Shown in pieces: positions 8,422 through 18,881 of a stretch of 64,000 bases of DNA. The translations under genes and the position numbers were made by a program. Source of the stretch: CBDCWA01 sp965223255. Lineage in GTDB: Bacteria; Pseudomonadota; Alphaproteobacteria; Rhizobiales; Hyphomicrobiaceae. The notes below the pieces were generated by a model. It searched no databases. It was not told the origin of the DNA and worked only from the letters and a program-made list of their open reading frames with translations. The stretch is from assembly GCA_965223255.1 (NCBI GenBank), contig CBDCWA010000003.1, forward strand, positions 620,001 through 684,000, read 5' to 3'. Within the stretch, counting starts at the first letter, position 1, and every line of letters starts with the position of its first letter.

Positions 8422-9639
8422 ATGGTTGAGTACAAATATCGCGCCTATACGACGTCGGGCGACATCGAAGAGGGAACGGTTGATGCGCAAACCGCTATCG
8501 ATGCCGCAAACAGGTTAAGCGCGAGAGGTCTTGTTCCATTTGAAACGCTCGAAGGGAAGCAAGCGAGTTCTGTTTCCAGCAAAGCCTGGTTGGTCGGCAT
8601 TAACGGTCCGACACTACAAGACTATAGCGACGTCATTACACAACTGGCGACACTATTGGAAGCTGATCTGCCAATAGATCGGGCATTGCAAGTCGTCTGT
8701 TCTCAAAGGCATCGACGCCAAATAAAAGACATTTTGCAAGGTGTCCAACAAGATGTACGCGGCGGCCAATCATTGTCGGGGTCGCTCTCAATACGAGCAC
8801 CGTCGCTGCCACTAGTTGTCCCAAGCCTTATCCGCGGCGGCGAACTTCGTGGCAAAATAGCAGACGCCTTAAAACAAAGTAGTGACTATCTTCAGCGACG
8901 CCAAGCGACAAGCCAAAAAATCGCCTCCGCCCTGACTTATCCGATCATTCTTGCAGTAACGGCGATGATTTCAATCGCGGTGATCATTTTGGCCCTGGTC
9001 CCCTCGTTGATGCCATTGTTTGAGGCAAGCAAAGCTAACCCGCCATTTGCTCTAAGACTGGCAAACAGCTTTGCGATATTCTTGAGTGAGAATTGGCAGA
9101 TCGTTGTTGGGGCGATAGCTTTATGTTTGATATCACTCTTAGTACTTTCTCGGAACGAGACCTATAGATTCCAAATGGATCGATTGGCATTGCGGTTGCC
9201 CTATTGGGGGCAAATGAATCAAGCCTCGAATATAATCCGTTTTGCTCGCACAACCGGTACGGCGCTTACTAGTGGCATCGGTATCATTGAAGCATTGACG
9301 GTCGGTAGCAAGGTATGCGGCAATAGAGTGATAACGCGCGCAATCACTGAAGCGGTCGAGAAGATTCGAGGTGGTGACACGATGAGTGAGGCACTCAGTG
9401 GTGGGAATGCTTTTCCCAAAGTAGTCAAAGAGTTTGTCGCTGTAGGAGAGCAGACCAGCCGATTGGGCGAGATGCTCATTCATCTCGCGGACTTTCATGA
9501 AAAAGAACTGCAAAGGTCAATTGATCGGGGGATTGCGCTCCTAACACCAATATTAACGATCGTGATTGGATTGATTGTTGGCGGCCTTATTTTATCGGTC
9601 ATGCAGGCCATATTCAGCGTCAATCGGCTGGTGCTATGA
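8422..9639 (+). CDS. gspF: T2SS inner-membrane platform protein GspF
   Basis: At 405 residues this is a full-length GspF. It has two T2SSF helical domains, near 65-190 and 265-390, each followed by hydrophobic segments (IILAVTAMISIAVIILALVP, then IVVGAIALCLISLLVL, and the C-terminal LLTPILTIVIGLIVGGLIL). The N-terminus has the usual YKYRAYTTSGDIEEGTVDA opening. GspF connects GspE to pseudopilin assembly in the inner membrane. Its stop overlaps the gspH start by 4 bases (ATGA), showing tight coupling. Confidence 0.96.
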   Translation: MVEYKYRAYTTSGDIEEGTVDAQTAIDAANRLSARGLVPFETLEGKQASSVSSKAWLVGINGPTLQDYSDVITQLATLLEADLPIDRALQVVCSQRHRRQIKDILQGVQQDVRGGQSLSGSLSIRAPSLPLVVPSLIRGGELRGKIADALKQSSDYLQRRQATSQKIASALTYPIILAVTAMISIAVIILALVPSLMPLFEASKANPPFALRLANSFAIFLSENWQIVVGAIALCLISLLVLSRNETYRFQMDRLALRLPYWGQMNQASNIIRFARTTGTALTSGIGIIEALTVGSKVCGNRVITRAITEAVEKIRGGDTMSEALSGGNAFPKVVKEFVAVGEQTSRLGEMLIHLADFHEKELQRSIDRGIALLTPILTIVIGLIVGGLILSVMQAIFSVNRLVL

Positions 9640-10118
9640 CGCAGCGTTGTGCAATATCTGAGGCAGCGGAACGCAGGGATGCCGGGATTACTATGATTGA
9701 GGTCATTGTAGTTTTGGTGATCCTATCGGCGGTGACAGCCATCGTTAGCCCGAACTTTAGGTCCGCAAACATTTCGGAGAGCGTCGACAAACTCGCCGCC
9801 ACCATCGCTAGTAATTTGCGACAGGCAAGAAGTCAGGCAATTCGCAAAGGCAGGACCCAGTTGTTTGGGTATAATGCGAAATCTAGGACCTTCCTGATTG
9901 GTGGCAAAACAAAGGTACTGGCGCATAACGTTCTGATAACAGTCAGGTTTACAGCCCCTCGCCGATTTCGAGATGACGACGGCGGGCACCATATTGCCTT
10001 TTTCCATGATGGTGCAAGCAGTGGCGGGCGCATTATTGTTAGGAAAAATACAAGCTGGACTGAGATTAGTGTCGACTGGTTGACTGGTGCCGTCGAGGTC
10101 AACGCCAATGTCGGTTAG
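9636..10118 (+). CDS. gspH: T2SS minor pseudopilin, GspH type
   Basis: The 160-residue protein has a leader ending at Gly17 followed by ITMIEVIVVLVILSAVTAIV, with Glu at +5, the prepilin peptidase signature. The globular part is compatible with GspH (SVDKLAATIASNLRQARSQAIRKG, a motif shared with FimT/GspH proteins that act near the tip). It overlaps gspF by 4 bases and gspI by 11 bases. The H assignment is from the LRQARSQAI segment and the H-I-J gene order. Confidence 0.85.
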   Translation: MTQRCAISEAAERRDAGITMIEVIVVLVILSAVTAIVSPNFRSANISESVDKLAATIASNLRQARSQAIRKGRTQLFGYNAKSRTFLIGGKTKVLAHNVLITVRFTAPRRFRDDDGGHHIAFFHDGASSGGRIIVRKNTSWTEISVDWLTGAVEVNANVG

Positions 10119-10488
10119 TTCGCATGGCGAAGCAGGTGTGACCACCATCGAGGTCATAGTCGGGTTTGTGATTGCTGTTTTAGCGATTTCAGCGCTTTAT
10201 GCCACGATAACTGGCACTATTCTAACGCTCACTAAAATGTCTCAAAAGGAAGAGGCATTAGAGATCGGCCGCTCTGTGCTGGCCCGTGCGGCTGAGAATG
10301 CTGCAATAATAGAAAATAGAGCTGGTCGATTAAGTCGTGGTGGGCGGTGGCGGCTTGAGACCAAAATAATGGAGAATGGTCATTTGTCCTCGTCCAAGCT
10401 CAAAGCGCGTTGGGTCATTTTCCGGGCATTCAATCCCAAAAATGAGAGCATATTGGAACTTCGAACCATTTATGTTGGCAGGGACTAG
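10108..10488 (+). CDS. gspI: T2SS minor pseudopilin, GspI type
   Basis: From the ATG at 10108 the protein is 126 residues, with a 10-residue leader ending in Gly and then VTTIEVIVGFVIAVLAISAL with Glu at +5. This start is preferred over the GTG at 10087 because it gives a normal short leader and overlaps the gspH stop in the usual coupled way. In the family GspI is the core of the I-J-K tip. The short length and position before gspJ support the assignment. Confidence 0.83.
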   Translation: MSVSSHGEAGVTTIEVIVGFVIAVLAISALYATITGTILTLTKMSQKEEALEIGRSVLARAAENAAIIENRAGRLSRGGRWRLETKIMENGHLSSSKLKARWVIFRAFNPKNESILELRTIYVGRD

Positions 10489-11146
10489 TCTCAATCCAGC
10501 AAGCGCGAAGTGCGGTCAAAATCGCAACACGAGGGGCTTTACCCTTGTAGAACTGCTTGTGTCGTTGACGCTATTGTCCCTCATTGCGGTGCTGATTGTC
10601 ATGGCAATCAATGGTGCACGCATCGCCAAAGTGCGCTTAGAGGAACGTTCCGAGACCGCGCGCGTTCTGGCGGTCAAGCGGCTACTACGGCGTATTATAT
10701 CCGAGACAAATGCGGTTTTGCGCGATCCAAGACAACCTGAAAAATATGTATACTTTGAGGGAACTTCGAAGAGATTGACGCTGATATCAAGTCACACCAC
10801 TGCAGGCCAATATGGTGGCCTTTACGTAAGCAAAATTATTGGCGACGAAAGAGCGCAATCCAATTCTAAGGACCTGACAATGCACCAAAGCTTGTTGCGG
10901 CGGTCTAAGAGTGCGGTACAAACTCAACAATCAAGTAGCAACACGCGACCCCTGCTCAAGAAGATTGAAAACGTGCGATTCCGGTACTTTGGAAAAAGAT
11001 TGGGACAAAGAACTGCGACTTGGAGCAATCGCTGGCAACAGTCACGAAATCTGCCGCGACTAGTGGAGATGACCGTGCTGTTTGGCGCAAACGATCATCG
11101 AAAATGGCTACCCATTACCGTTACGCTCGAGGTTGGTCAAAACTAA
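10472..11146 (+). CDS. gspJ: T2SS minor pseudopilin, GspJ type
   Basis: The ATG at 10472 gives a 224-residue protein with a 22-residue leader ending in Gly, followed by FTLVELLVSLTLLSLIAVLI (Glu at +5). Farther upstream starts (10376, 10442) would put an implausibly long stretch before the prepilin signal. The length of over 200 residues and the body (LLRRIISETNAV, then VRFRYFG and a W-rich segment) fit GspJ, the largest I-J-K tip partner after GspK. It overlaps gspI by 17 bases and ends 3 bases from the convergent gspG stop. Confidence 0.85.
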   Translation: MLAGTSLNPASAKCGQNRNTRGFTLVELLVSLTLLSLIAVLIVMAINGARIAKVRLEERSETARVLAVKRLLRRIISETNAVLRDPRQPEKYVYFEGTSKRLTLISSHTTAGQYGGLYVSKIIGDERAQSNSKDLTMHQSLLRRSKSAVQTQQSSSNTRPLLKKIENVRFRYFGKRLGQRTATWSNRWQQSRNLPRLVEMTVLFGANDHRKWLPITVTLEVGQN

Positions 11147-11149
11147 TGG

Positions 11150-11617
11150 TCATTTGGCGCTGGAAATATCTTGATTAGCTCCGGTCCCTCCGGGACGGCC
11201 GTCCTGCCCCAGACTAATAATTTCAAAAGACTGACGATCGTTTGAAATCTTATAGATATAGGGATTGCCCCATGCATCATTTAGCGCGGTCTTAGCTTTG
11301 CGCAGATACGGGCCTTTCCATTTTGGTGTGTTGTTTGGTGGTCTTACGAGAGCTTTGAGACCTTCGTCATTGGTCGGGTACTTGCCAACGTCGAGATAGA
11401 ACAGTTCCACAGCGCTGACGAGATTGTTGATTTGAGTCCTTGTAACTTCTGTTTTGGCCGATCCCAAATAGCGCAAAACCTGCGGTGCTGCCAGCCCCGC
11501 CACAAGAGCCAGTATTGCAAGCACCACTAGTAATTCAACCAGCGTCAATCCGGTGTCTCCACCAAAAATCTGCGACGACGGTCGTTTCGGCTTCGCGGAT
11601 TGAATTGTTTTACTCAT
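11150..11617 (-). CDS. gspG: T2SS major pseudopilin GspG
   Basis: The 155-residue protein has a leader ending at Gly23 and then LTLVELLVVLAILALVAGLA with Glu at +5. The body shows the GspG signature: YFLD-VGKYP-like FYLDVGKYPTNDEGLKAL, W-GPYL, DAWGNPY and a C-terminal SLGQDGRPGGTG, the calcium-binding loop region. GspG polymerises into the pseudopilus. The gene is transcribed opposite to gspJ and, unlike most T2SS clusters, is separated from gspF/gspH. It is probably co-transcribed after the prepilin peptidase gene upstream (11688-12194). Confidence 0.96.
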   Translation of the reverse strand: MSKTIQSAKPKRPSSQIFGGDTGLTLVELLVVLAILALVAGLAAPQVLRYLGSAKTEVTRTQINNLVSAVELFYLDVGKYPTNDEGLKALVRPPNNTPKWKGPYLRKAKTALNDAWGNPYIYKISNDRQSFEIISLGQDGRPGGTGANQDISSAK

Positions 11618-11687
11618 AGTGTCTGACCTAATACTCCGAGGAGTTGGACTGCAAATTTAGACAATTGATGGTCCTCCGCAAGTATCT

Positions 11688-12194
11688 TCACAATGGGAGT
11701 ATCCATCGGTCTGCAGGACCAAAGTAATGCGTCAAAAGTAGACCAAGGCCCAGAAACGGTCCGAATGGCAAACGATCAGTGATTAATACGGACCGAGTAA
11801 AGGCGTACTTCGCAGCAACAAACAACAAAGCAGCTAAACAAGCGACGAGCAACATTGTTGGCAGGCCTTCCAGTCCGACCCAAGTCGTTGCAGCAGCGAT
11901 GAATTTTGTGTCACCAAAACCGAGACCGTCGCGATTCCGAACACGGAAGTAGAGGAGTTGAAAGGCCCAAATCGCGGCAAACGCAATTAGCGAAGAGGTC
12001 ACAGCCCAGACTAAGGCTTCGGTACCATTGGTGCCGGCAATCGTGAGTCCCATTAGTGCAATGATTGCATTGGCGAAATCAGGAATCCGAAAGATCTTTA
12101 TGTCGACAACAACGACATATGCCAGCACAAGTACAAGCGCACTTGTCGCGATGGTTTCAGCACTGATTGTGCTTTGCCACATAGCATTTGTCAT
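11688..12194 (-). CDS. gspO: Short A24-family prepilin peptidase
   Basis: The 168-residue membrane protein has about five hydrophobic segments and the two catalytic aspartates of A24 peptidases: Asp31 in VVDIKIFRIPD and Asp95 in GLGFGDTKF (the GxGD motif). The N-terminal methylase domain and zinc-binding cysteines of full PilD/GspO are missing, as in CpaA/TadV-type enzymes. It would cleave the leaders of the pseudopilins encoded nearby; whether N-methylation is done elsewhere cannot be seen. It lies 70 bases upstream of gspG in the same orientation. Confidence 0.88.
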   Translation of the reverse strand: MTNAMWQSTISAETIATSALVLVLAYVVVVDIKIFRIPDFANAIIALMGLTIAGTNGTEALVWAVTSSLIAFAAIWAFQLLYFRVRNRDGLGFGDTKFIAAATTWVGLEGLPTMLLVACLAALLFVAAKYAFTRSVLITDRLPFGPFLGLGLLLTHYFGPADRWILPL

Positions 12195-12422
12195 AGAATC
12201 TTTATGCCATTTTTGTTGTGGTATTGAACATTTCGTTTCTTCAATGCGTTAGATTTTTGTTCAATGTTTTTAATGCGGTGCATCAAGATAAACCGTATAC
12301 GATTTGTCTTGACAACTAACTATTTCCTCAATGATCATCTGTTTACTTAGTGCTATTTCAGTGCATTAAGCCAGTAAATTCAGCGAATGGTCTATCCCTA
12401 AAGCGGCATTGGGGGTGAGGGT

Positions 12423-15400
12423 ATGCGTACGACGGTTCGATCTTGTTTGTCTTCCCGTTTTTTGGTGTTTCTGTTTAGTGCGGCTTTTACATTCGGAGCC
12501 GTAACAAGCTCTGCTGATGCGCAACAATCAACTAATTCTGGTAGCACAAGTAACGCTACCACTACCGCTGCGCCTAGTATTCCAAGTCCTTCAACAAACG
12601 TATCACCAAGTTCCGGCAAGGCAGTTCTTGATGCTGCTAAGCGCTCCGGTCAAGTCGATGCCAATGGCCTGATTAGTGTGCCTTTGAAAGGTAAGCCGCC
12701 AGCACAACAAAAGCGCGCGCCGGATCCCAAGGCCAAAACATCTGACGCTCAGCCCGGCCAAGTCAAAGAGCCAGAAAAGACCGAGGATCTCTCAAAGAAG
12801 GGTCCCATCAAGAACGTGGAAGACCCTGTTGTTTCAGAACCAATCGCGACAGCACAATCGTCGTCGAGTAGCTCCACGATTCAAAATAACATTTCAACCG
12901 ATAAGGGCGAAGCAGACAAAACATTCCAAAAGGCCTGGGAGCCGCCGATGAACGGCAGCTATACTCAGTCTTATACATTCAAGATTCCGAGTTACCGCGG
13001 CCTCGAGCCAAAGCTGACGTTGGTCTACGATTCCAACAAGGCAATTCGCCCCAAGGGTGCGACGTCTGGTATGCTGGGACGCGGTTGGCGCTTTGACGGG
13101 CTCTCGGAAATTATTCGCGCGTCGCGGACCGATGGTGCCCCTAGGTTTGATACCACTGACATTTACAATCTCGATGGTAGCGAGATGGCGCCTTGCGGTA
13201 CCGGTGTGACAGGGGCAAGCTGTACCGCCGGCGGCACGCATACGACGCGCCTCGAAAATTACCGCAAGATTTCGTTTGATAGCGGCACCAACACGTGGAC
13301 TGTTACCAGTCGGGACGGCACGGCATACAAGTATGACTCAATCGGCACATTCACGTATTCAAGCACGCCATCGGCGAATGTCACATCGAATTATCGTTGG
13401 TTGTTGAAGACGATTACCGACACCAATGGCAATGTTGTCACGTACAATTATAGCTGCACTGCGTTGCCGTACTGCCTGGTCTCGACCATCAGCTACAACG
13501 GGACAGTAATCACGTTCCACTACGATACGCGGCCTGACAATCTCCATCATGGCAACACGGCCGGCATCACCACCATCGACAAACGTCTGAAGACTGTAGA
13601 TGTGCAGACGTCGGGATCACGCGTTGCGGCCTATGCACTGGCCTACGATGCCAGCACGGCAACACTTGCCTCGCGTATGACGTCTGTAACGCCGTACGGC
13701 AAAGATGCAACCATTGCGAATGGCGCCGTCACAGGCGGCTCGTCACTACCGGCCACAACATTCGCTTACGAGAATGGGACAGCGTCAACGGCTGCTGCTA
13801 CTCATTCTGTCCTCGAGTGGGTAGGTAGACCTTACCACATGCTCTTCGCTCAGATCTCCGGCGGAAATTACGAATACAAATGGGTGCTGGGTGACTTTAA
13901 CGGAGATAATCGTACCGACATTTTGCGCTTAGAAACACAGCCCGCTTGCGATGACAGCTACAGTCAACCTTACTGCGGTGAAATAGAACCCAATGCTGTC
14001 ATCTACTATGGCACCGCAACAGGGCTCTCCAGCACGCCAACTAACATAACAATACCGGGCATTGATGATCCGCTGCCAGGTACGCATAGCAACTCATTCT
14101 TAGGCGAGTCCTGGATTGCCAAGGATTTTGACGGCGATGGAAAAGACGAACTTGTTCGCCTACTAAATTATGGTGAATATGGTGACGACGGCGAGGTCGA
14201 CAGTGATCGAGCCCAATATTTTAAACTCTCGGGAACAGTATTTCAGCTCAAGCATACGCTTGTCATTTCACAATATGAGAGCTTGTTCGATTCGCGGATG
14301 GACTTCCCTGTTGTCGACATGGAAGCTGACGGCAAGTACGAGGTCTATATTTCAGCCCCGTCGCTAAGAAAAGTTCTGTACGTCACTAGCAATGAACAAC
14401 TCGCATTGAAGGATGTTGCATCGGGGCCAGTGGCGGTCTACGGCGAGATCCCGATCTACAGAGATAATCCGCGTCGGTTCCTCTTGCCCGGAGATTTTAA
14501 TGGTGATGGAAAAACGGACATTTTCGATGCTCTGACGGGACAGCTTTGGCTATCAGATGGTCAAAAATTTGTACTGGCCTCTACTTCAACGCCGCTCGAT
14601 ATTTTAAACGATCACCTCTATTGCTCAACGTCAGCGGATGATCCGAAAACGTGCATCGCACCAGCGGTTGGTGACTTTAACGGTGACGGATTGGCCGATA
14701 TCGTTGAGCCGAGACGGAGCGGGTACTCAAACATAAGTTTTCGCGTTCATCTTTCAACGGGTTCGGCCTTTCAATACTCAACCTGGTTAACAACGTCAGT
14801 ATCGAGTTCGGAATTCCCTATCCTAACCGGTGATTTTGACGGCGATGGACGAACTGATATCGCGTTGTCCAATCATTATCAGTGGTATTTCACAGATTAC
14901 ACGTTCCTCTCACGCGGCAACAGTTTTGCTTCTGTTAATCTCTTAGAGCCCCCAGTTTCTGGTAAACCACCGGCCATTAAGGTAGTTGCGGATTTCAACG
15001 GTGACGGTCGAGCAGATATCCTATATCGCGCACCGCCTTCAACAGTCACAATGAAGGTTTCGGTCACCCAAGGCACTTACCCCGACTTGATGACGTCGGT
15101 GAAAAACCAGTTCGGTGGTATCACCAGCCTGACGTACACACCATCGACGAATTGGACGAACAATTATCTCCCCTTCGTACTGCAGACGATATCGATGGTG
15201 CGCCAGGACAATGGCACCGGTGTCATTGGTGACACGTATTTCGGGTATTCCGGTGGTTTTTTTGATAACGTCGAACGCCGTTTCTTAGGCTTTCGAAATG
15301 CATCTTCGGTGCTACCCTGCAATGCGGGAGAGACCGTTTGTCCCGAACGCCACTACACCTTCCGCCAGGACGTGGCCTCTGCAGGCGCGCTGGAAAAACT

Positions 15401-18400
15401 TGAGCACTGGCACGGTTCGCCAACCGGCGGCGGCACTTTGCTGCGCGAGGACGTCGAGACTTGGGTGGTCAATACCAATCCGGCGGCGTTGCCCTATACC
15501 GCTCAGAACACGGTGAGCGAACGCATCAGTTATGACGGCGGTGTCACCAAGACATCGCGCATTGAGCGCACGTTTGATATCTATAACAACCAGACGCTTT
15601 TGGTTGAGAAGGGCGATAGTGCCACGACTGCCGACGATCGTCAGATCGCGCACACGTTCCTGCCTAATACGACGAACTACATCGTCAGCCTGCCAGCAAA
15701 GGAACGCCGCCTCAGTGGCACCGGCACGCTATTGGCCGAGACCTTCTTCTACTATGATGGGGCAACGACTTGGAACCAGACGGTCGGCACCAAAGGCGAA
15801 CTCACCAAACAAGAAGCCTGGCTAGATCAACCACCGTCAGGTGGCACCAATTTGGTTGCGACGACCTTTGAGTACGATACCTATGGCAATCGCACGGCGA
15901 CCGTCGATCCGCTGGGTCAGCGCACCGAGACAATCTTCGATACCACCTATCACTTATTCCCAATCGAGACTCGGAATCCGCTCTACTTTGGTGGAGACAG
16001 CCGCCAAAAAGTGACGGCCGTATTCGATGCGGTCTGCCAACGCCCGACGCAGGTCACCGAGTTCGACAATCCGGCCACCGTTGCCACATACGACGTATTC
16101 TGCCGGACTGCGACCATTACCTCTCCCGGCGGCAAAGTGACGACCGTCGTTCGCCAAAACGAAGGTGTGCCTGGCTCGCAGACAATGCGTGCGGTTGTGA
16201 CCCCCCCGTCTGGTGTGACCGCAACCGTCACCCCAACTGCCGAATGGTATGATGGCTTTGGGCGAGCAGTGCTCACTGGTAAAAGTGCGCCCTCGCCACA
16301 TTCCTGGATTTACACGGCAACGCATTATCACGCGCGCGGTGAAAAGCAGAGCCAGTCGCTGCCTTATTATGCGGATCAATCGGCAAGTGCCCAATTCACG
16401 ACATTCACTTATGATGCACTCAATCGATTGACACTTACGACGCTCCCCGACGCAGCAACCATAACCAATACCTATTTAGGTGGGGGCTATGCCTTCAATA
16501 CCGTCACCATTCGCGATGAACTTGGCCGCGACACCCGCACCCATCATGACGGCCATGGCCGCGTTGTGCAGATCGAACGGTTTACTGGTAATAGCGGCCA
16601 AGTCGGTGGAACACCCAACCGCATGACCATGGTCTACGATCCCTTGGATCGCATTACCACTATCACCGATGAACCCGGTAATACTTGGACCTATACCTAT
16701 GACAGCTTGGGCCGGCGGCTTACCGCCAATGACCCCAACCATGGGCTTTGGACATTCACCTATGACGCTGCTGCGCGTATGACCGAGCAGCTCGATGCCA
16801 ATGGCGCCAAGACCTCCTTCCAATACGATGGCCGCGATCGTGTCACCCGGCGGGATCACTTCCCATCCGGCTCGTCAACCGCGACCGCTTGGCACGTTAA
16901 CACCTATGATCAAGCGCGTACCGGCTATTACAATACCGGGCAACTAACCGGCTCCAGTGGTCCCTGGGGCAGCACCGAACACGATTATGATGCCAACCGC
17001 AATCTGGTGCGCCGCGCCTGGTCGTTAAACTCCACGAGCTACAGCATTACCCATGGCCATGATGCCGGTGGCTATCTGTTCAAGAAAGTGTATTCCGACG
17101 GCGATTCTGTCGGCTCCGACACCAGTCAATGGACCTATGACGAAGCCCAACGATTGATTGCAATCCCAGGCCATGTGACGAGTTTTACTTATAATGCACG
17201 CGGCCAGGTCACCCAGGCCGTCTATGCCAATGGTGTCACCACCACCAATACCTATAATGATCAACGCGGTTGGCTAACCCGCGTCCAGACCACTAAGGGC
17301 GCAACAGTTCTCCAGGACATCACATTCACCCGAGGGCCGACAGGACGCATCAACGCCATCACGCATGCTGGCCGGGCCAACGACAGCTGGACCTACACTT
17401 ACGACGATCTCGACCGGCTGACTGGTGCTTCGAACGTTGGTGATCCCAATCTAACCCAGACGTTCACCTATGACTCTGCGCATAACATGACCTTCAACTC
17501 CAAGGTCGGGACCTATACTTACCCGACCCAGGGGTCAGGCGCCGTGCGCCCGCATGCGGCGACACAAGCGGGGCCTTATGCACTCACCTATGATGCAGCA
17601 GGCAATCTCAAATCCAAGGTTGGCAACGGCATCAATCATCAACTGACGTGGGATGATGAAAACAAGCTCTCCAAGGCGATGATCGGGGCAACTGAATACA
17701 ATTACATCTACGGCGCTGACAATGCTCGAGTCATCAAGCGCAAAGTCTTGACCGCTGGCAATGAGGATACACTGTATCTGGATAAGGATGCGGAAATCTC
17801 ACCGACGGGTGAGTGGACCAAATACGTCCATACAGACGTTAAGCGCCGTGGTAACGGCACGGGGGCATCCAAATTTTTTCATCACCGCGATCATCTAGCG
17901 ACCATTCGAGTCGTTACCGATGGAAGCGGCACAGAAGTCAACCGCACAATTTACAGTCCATATGGCAAACAAGAGATAGTGACGGGTACGCACACCGAGC
18001 CAAAGGGGTATATAGGCGAGCGCCATGATGCCGAGACCGGTTATCTATTCCTCAACGCGCGATACTACGATCCCGAACTTGCGCGCTTTATCTCCCCCGA
18101 TTGGTGGGATCCGAATCGCGATGGTGTTGGCACAAACCGCTATTCATACTCATTCAATGATCCTATCAATAAATCCGACCCAAACGGGCATGAAGCGGAT
18201 GACGACGCAAGCGACGACGATGCCGACGCATCCGCAAGCGCTTCTGCTAACGAAGATGCCGAGCAGAGTACTGCACCGGGTGCCGACGTTACTGAGCAGG
18301 AAACACCGGCCGCGGCACCAGGAGTTGTGGCGGATCCGGTAGCGCCCGAGATTCAGGTTGCTGCACGATCAAACAAAACACAACAAACTACTCAAACTAC

Positions 18401-18869
18401 CACGACCCAGACAACGGTTGGGCCACCCCAAACCGCCCAGCGATCCGAAAAAGACATTGAAGTTGCGTCAATGGCTGCGGGAATCAAGGCCGCAAAAAAA
18501 GCTGCTAAGGCGTTTGGAAAGAAGACCAAGAAAACAGCGCGTCAAGCCAAAAGAGCAGCCGCAAAGAAAGCAGCGCGGGCGATCAATGCGCTTCCTGCTC
18601 GAACTAGAGCATTGCTTGGCTTCCCGAATAAGGTCAAAGTTAACAGAGCCGGCCGACTACAACCCATGGACAAAAAAGGGCGGTTCATGGGTAAGGATAA
18701 GAATCCCGGGTTCAGCAGATCTGCATTTGTTGAAGCGCCTGCTCAATTCGCCTTAGGGTATATTGAAGGAAAAACTAATCATACAGTAACAGACCCAAGG
18801 CAAGAGCCAAAGACGACTTTTGGGCGAGTGGGCCGTGCACTGGGGCAGGTGGCTGGGACGTTATTCTAG
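12423..18869 (+). CDS. Exported RHS-repeat polymorphic toxin
   Basis: The 2148-residue protein has a Sec signal (about 1-33, ending SSADA), a Ser/Thr/Pro/Lys linker, then an SpvB/TcaC-like domain from about 165 (KAWEPPMNGSYTQSYTF, then GMLGRGWRFDGLSEI). Six FG-GAP/VCBS calcium-loop motifs follow near 489, 568, 688, 755, 803 and 857 (pattern DFNGDGxxDI). A TcdB-middle-like segment lies near 885-965 (GDTYFGYSGGFFDNVERRFLGF). YD repeats run from about 1150 to 1750, and the RHS core is at about 1887-1923 (RFISPDWWDP, ending DPNGHE). After the core the last 225 residues are unique: an acidic stretch, a Gln/Thr run, a Lys/Ala-rich basic part and FGRVGRALGQVAGTLF. In the family the shell encloses and releases this C-terminal toxin. 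The toxin fold is not recognised. Confidence 0.93.
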   Translation: MRTTVRSCLSSRFLVFLFSAAFTFGAVTSSADAQQSTNSGSTSNATTTAAPSIPSPSTNVSPSSGKAVLDAAKRSGQVDANGLISVPLKGKPPAQQKRAPDPKAKTSDAQPGQVKEPEKTEDLSKKGPIKNVEDPVVSEPIATAQSSSSSSTIQNNISTDKGEADKTFQKAWEPPMNGSYTQSYTFKIPSYRGLEPKLTLVYDSNKAIRPKGATSGMLGRGWRFDGLSEIIRASRTDGAPRFDTTDIYNLDGSEMAPCGTGVTGASCTAGGTHTTRLENYRKISFDSGTNTWTVTSRDGTAYKYDSIGTFTYSSTPSANVTSNYRWLLKTITDTNGNVVTYNYSCTALPYCLVSTISYNGTVITFHYDTRPDNLHHGNTAGITTIDKRLKTVDVQTSGSRVAAYALAYDASTATLASRMTSVTPYGKDATIANGAVTGGSSLPATTFAYENGTASTAAATHSVLEWVGRPYHMLFAQISGGNYEYKWVLGDFNGDNRTDILRLETQPACDDSYSQPYCGEIEPNAVIYYGTATGLSSTPTNITIPGIDDPLPGTHSNSFLGESWIAKDFDGDGKDELVRLLNYGEYGDDGEVDSDRAQYFKLSGTVFQLKHTLVISQYESLFDSRMDFPVVDMEADGKYEVYISAPSLRKVLYVTSNEQLALKDVASGPVAVYGEIPIYRDNPRRFLLPGDFNGDGKTDIFDALTGQLWLSDGQKFVLASTSTPLDILNDHLYCSTSADDPKTCIAPAVGDFNGDGLADIVEPRRSGYSNISFRVHLSTGSAFQYSTWLTTSVSSSEFPILTGDFDGDGRTDIALSNHYQWYFTDYTFLSRGNSFASVNLLEPPVSGKPPAIKVVADFNGDGRADILYRAPPSTVTMKVSVTQGTYPDLMTSVKNQFGGITSLTYTPSTNWTNNYLPFVLQTISMVRQDNGTGVIGDTYFGYSGGFFDNVERRFLGFRNASSVLPCNAGETVCPERHYTFRQDVASAGALEKLEHWHGSPTGGGTLLREDVETWVVNTNPAALPYTAQNTVSERISYDGGVTKTSRIERTFDIYNNQTLLVEKGDSATTADDRQIAHTFLPNTTNYIVSLPAKERRLSGTGTLLAETFFYYDGATTWNQTVGTKGELTKQEAWLDQPPSGGTNLVATTFEYDTYGNRTATVDPLGQRTETIFDTTYHLFPIETRNPLYFGGDSRQKVTAVFDAVCQRPTQVTEFDNPATVATYDVFCRTATITSPGGKVTTVVRQNEGVPGSQTMRAVVTPPSGVTATVTPTAEWYDGFGRAVLTGKSAPSPHSWIYTATHYHARGEKQSQSLPYYADQSASAQFTTFTYDALNRLTLTTLPDAATITNTYLGGGYAFNTVTIRDELGRDTRTHHDGHGRVVQIERFTGNSGQVGGTPNRMTMVYDPLDRITTITDEPGNTWTYTYDSLGRRLTANDPNHGLWTFTYDAAARMTEQLDANGAKTSFQYDGRDRVTRRDHFPSGSSTATAWHVNTYDQARTGYYNTGQLTGSSGPWGSTEHDYDANRNLVRRAWSLNSTSYSITHGHDAGGYLFKKVYSDGDSVGSDTSQWTYDEAQRLIAIPGHVTSFTYNARGQVTQAVYANGVTTTNTYNDQRGWLTRVQTTKGATVLQDITFTRGPTGRINAITHAGRANDSWTYTYDDLDRLTGASNVGDPNLTQTFTYDSAHNMTFNSKVGTYTYPTQGSGAVRPHAATQAGPYALTYDAAGNLKSKVGNGINHQLTWDDENKLSKAMIGATEYNYIYGADNARVIKRKVLTAGNEDTLYLDKDAEISPTGEWTKYVHTDVKRRGNGTGASKFFHHRDHLATIRVVTDGSGTEVNRTIYSPYGKQEIVTGTHTEPKGYIGERHDAETGYLFLNARYYDPELARFISPDWWDPNRDGVGTNRYSYSFNDPINKSDPNGHEADDDASDDDADASASASANEDAEQSTAPGADVTEQETPAAAPGVVADPVAPEIQVAARSNKTQQTTQTTTTQTTVGPPQTAQRSEKDIEVASMAAGIKAAKKAAKAFGKKTKKTARQAKRAAAKKAARAINALPARTRALLGFPNKVKVNRAGRLQPMDKKGRFMGKDKNPGFSRSAFVEAPAQFALGYIEGKTNHTVTDPRQEPKTTFGRVGRALGQVAGTLF

Positions 18870-18881
18870 GAAACGATTTTC

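Noticed and set aside
10087..10107. Upstream GTG start for gspI
   Set aside because: ATG at 10108 gives a normal 10-residue prepilin leader.
12195..12422. TTGACA-like promoter element near 12309 for the RHS gene
   Set aside because: No matching -10 hexamer at a proper distance; too weak to annotate.
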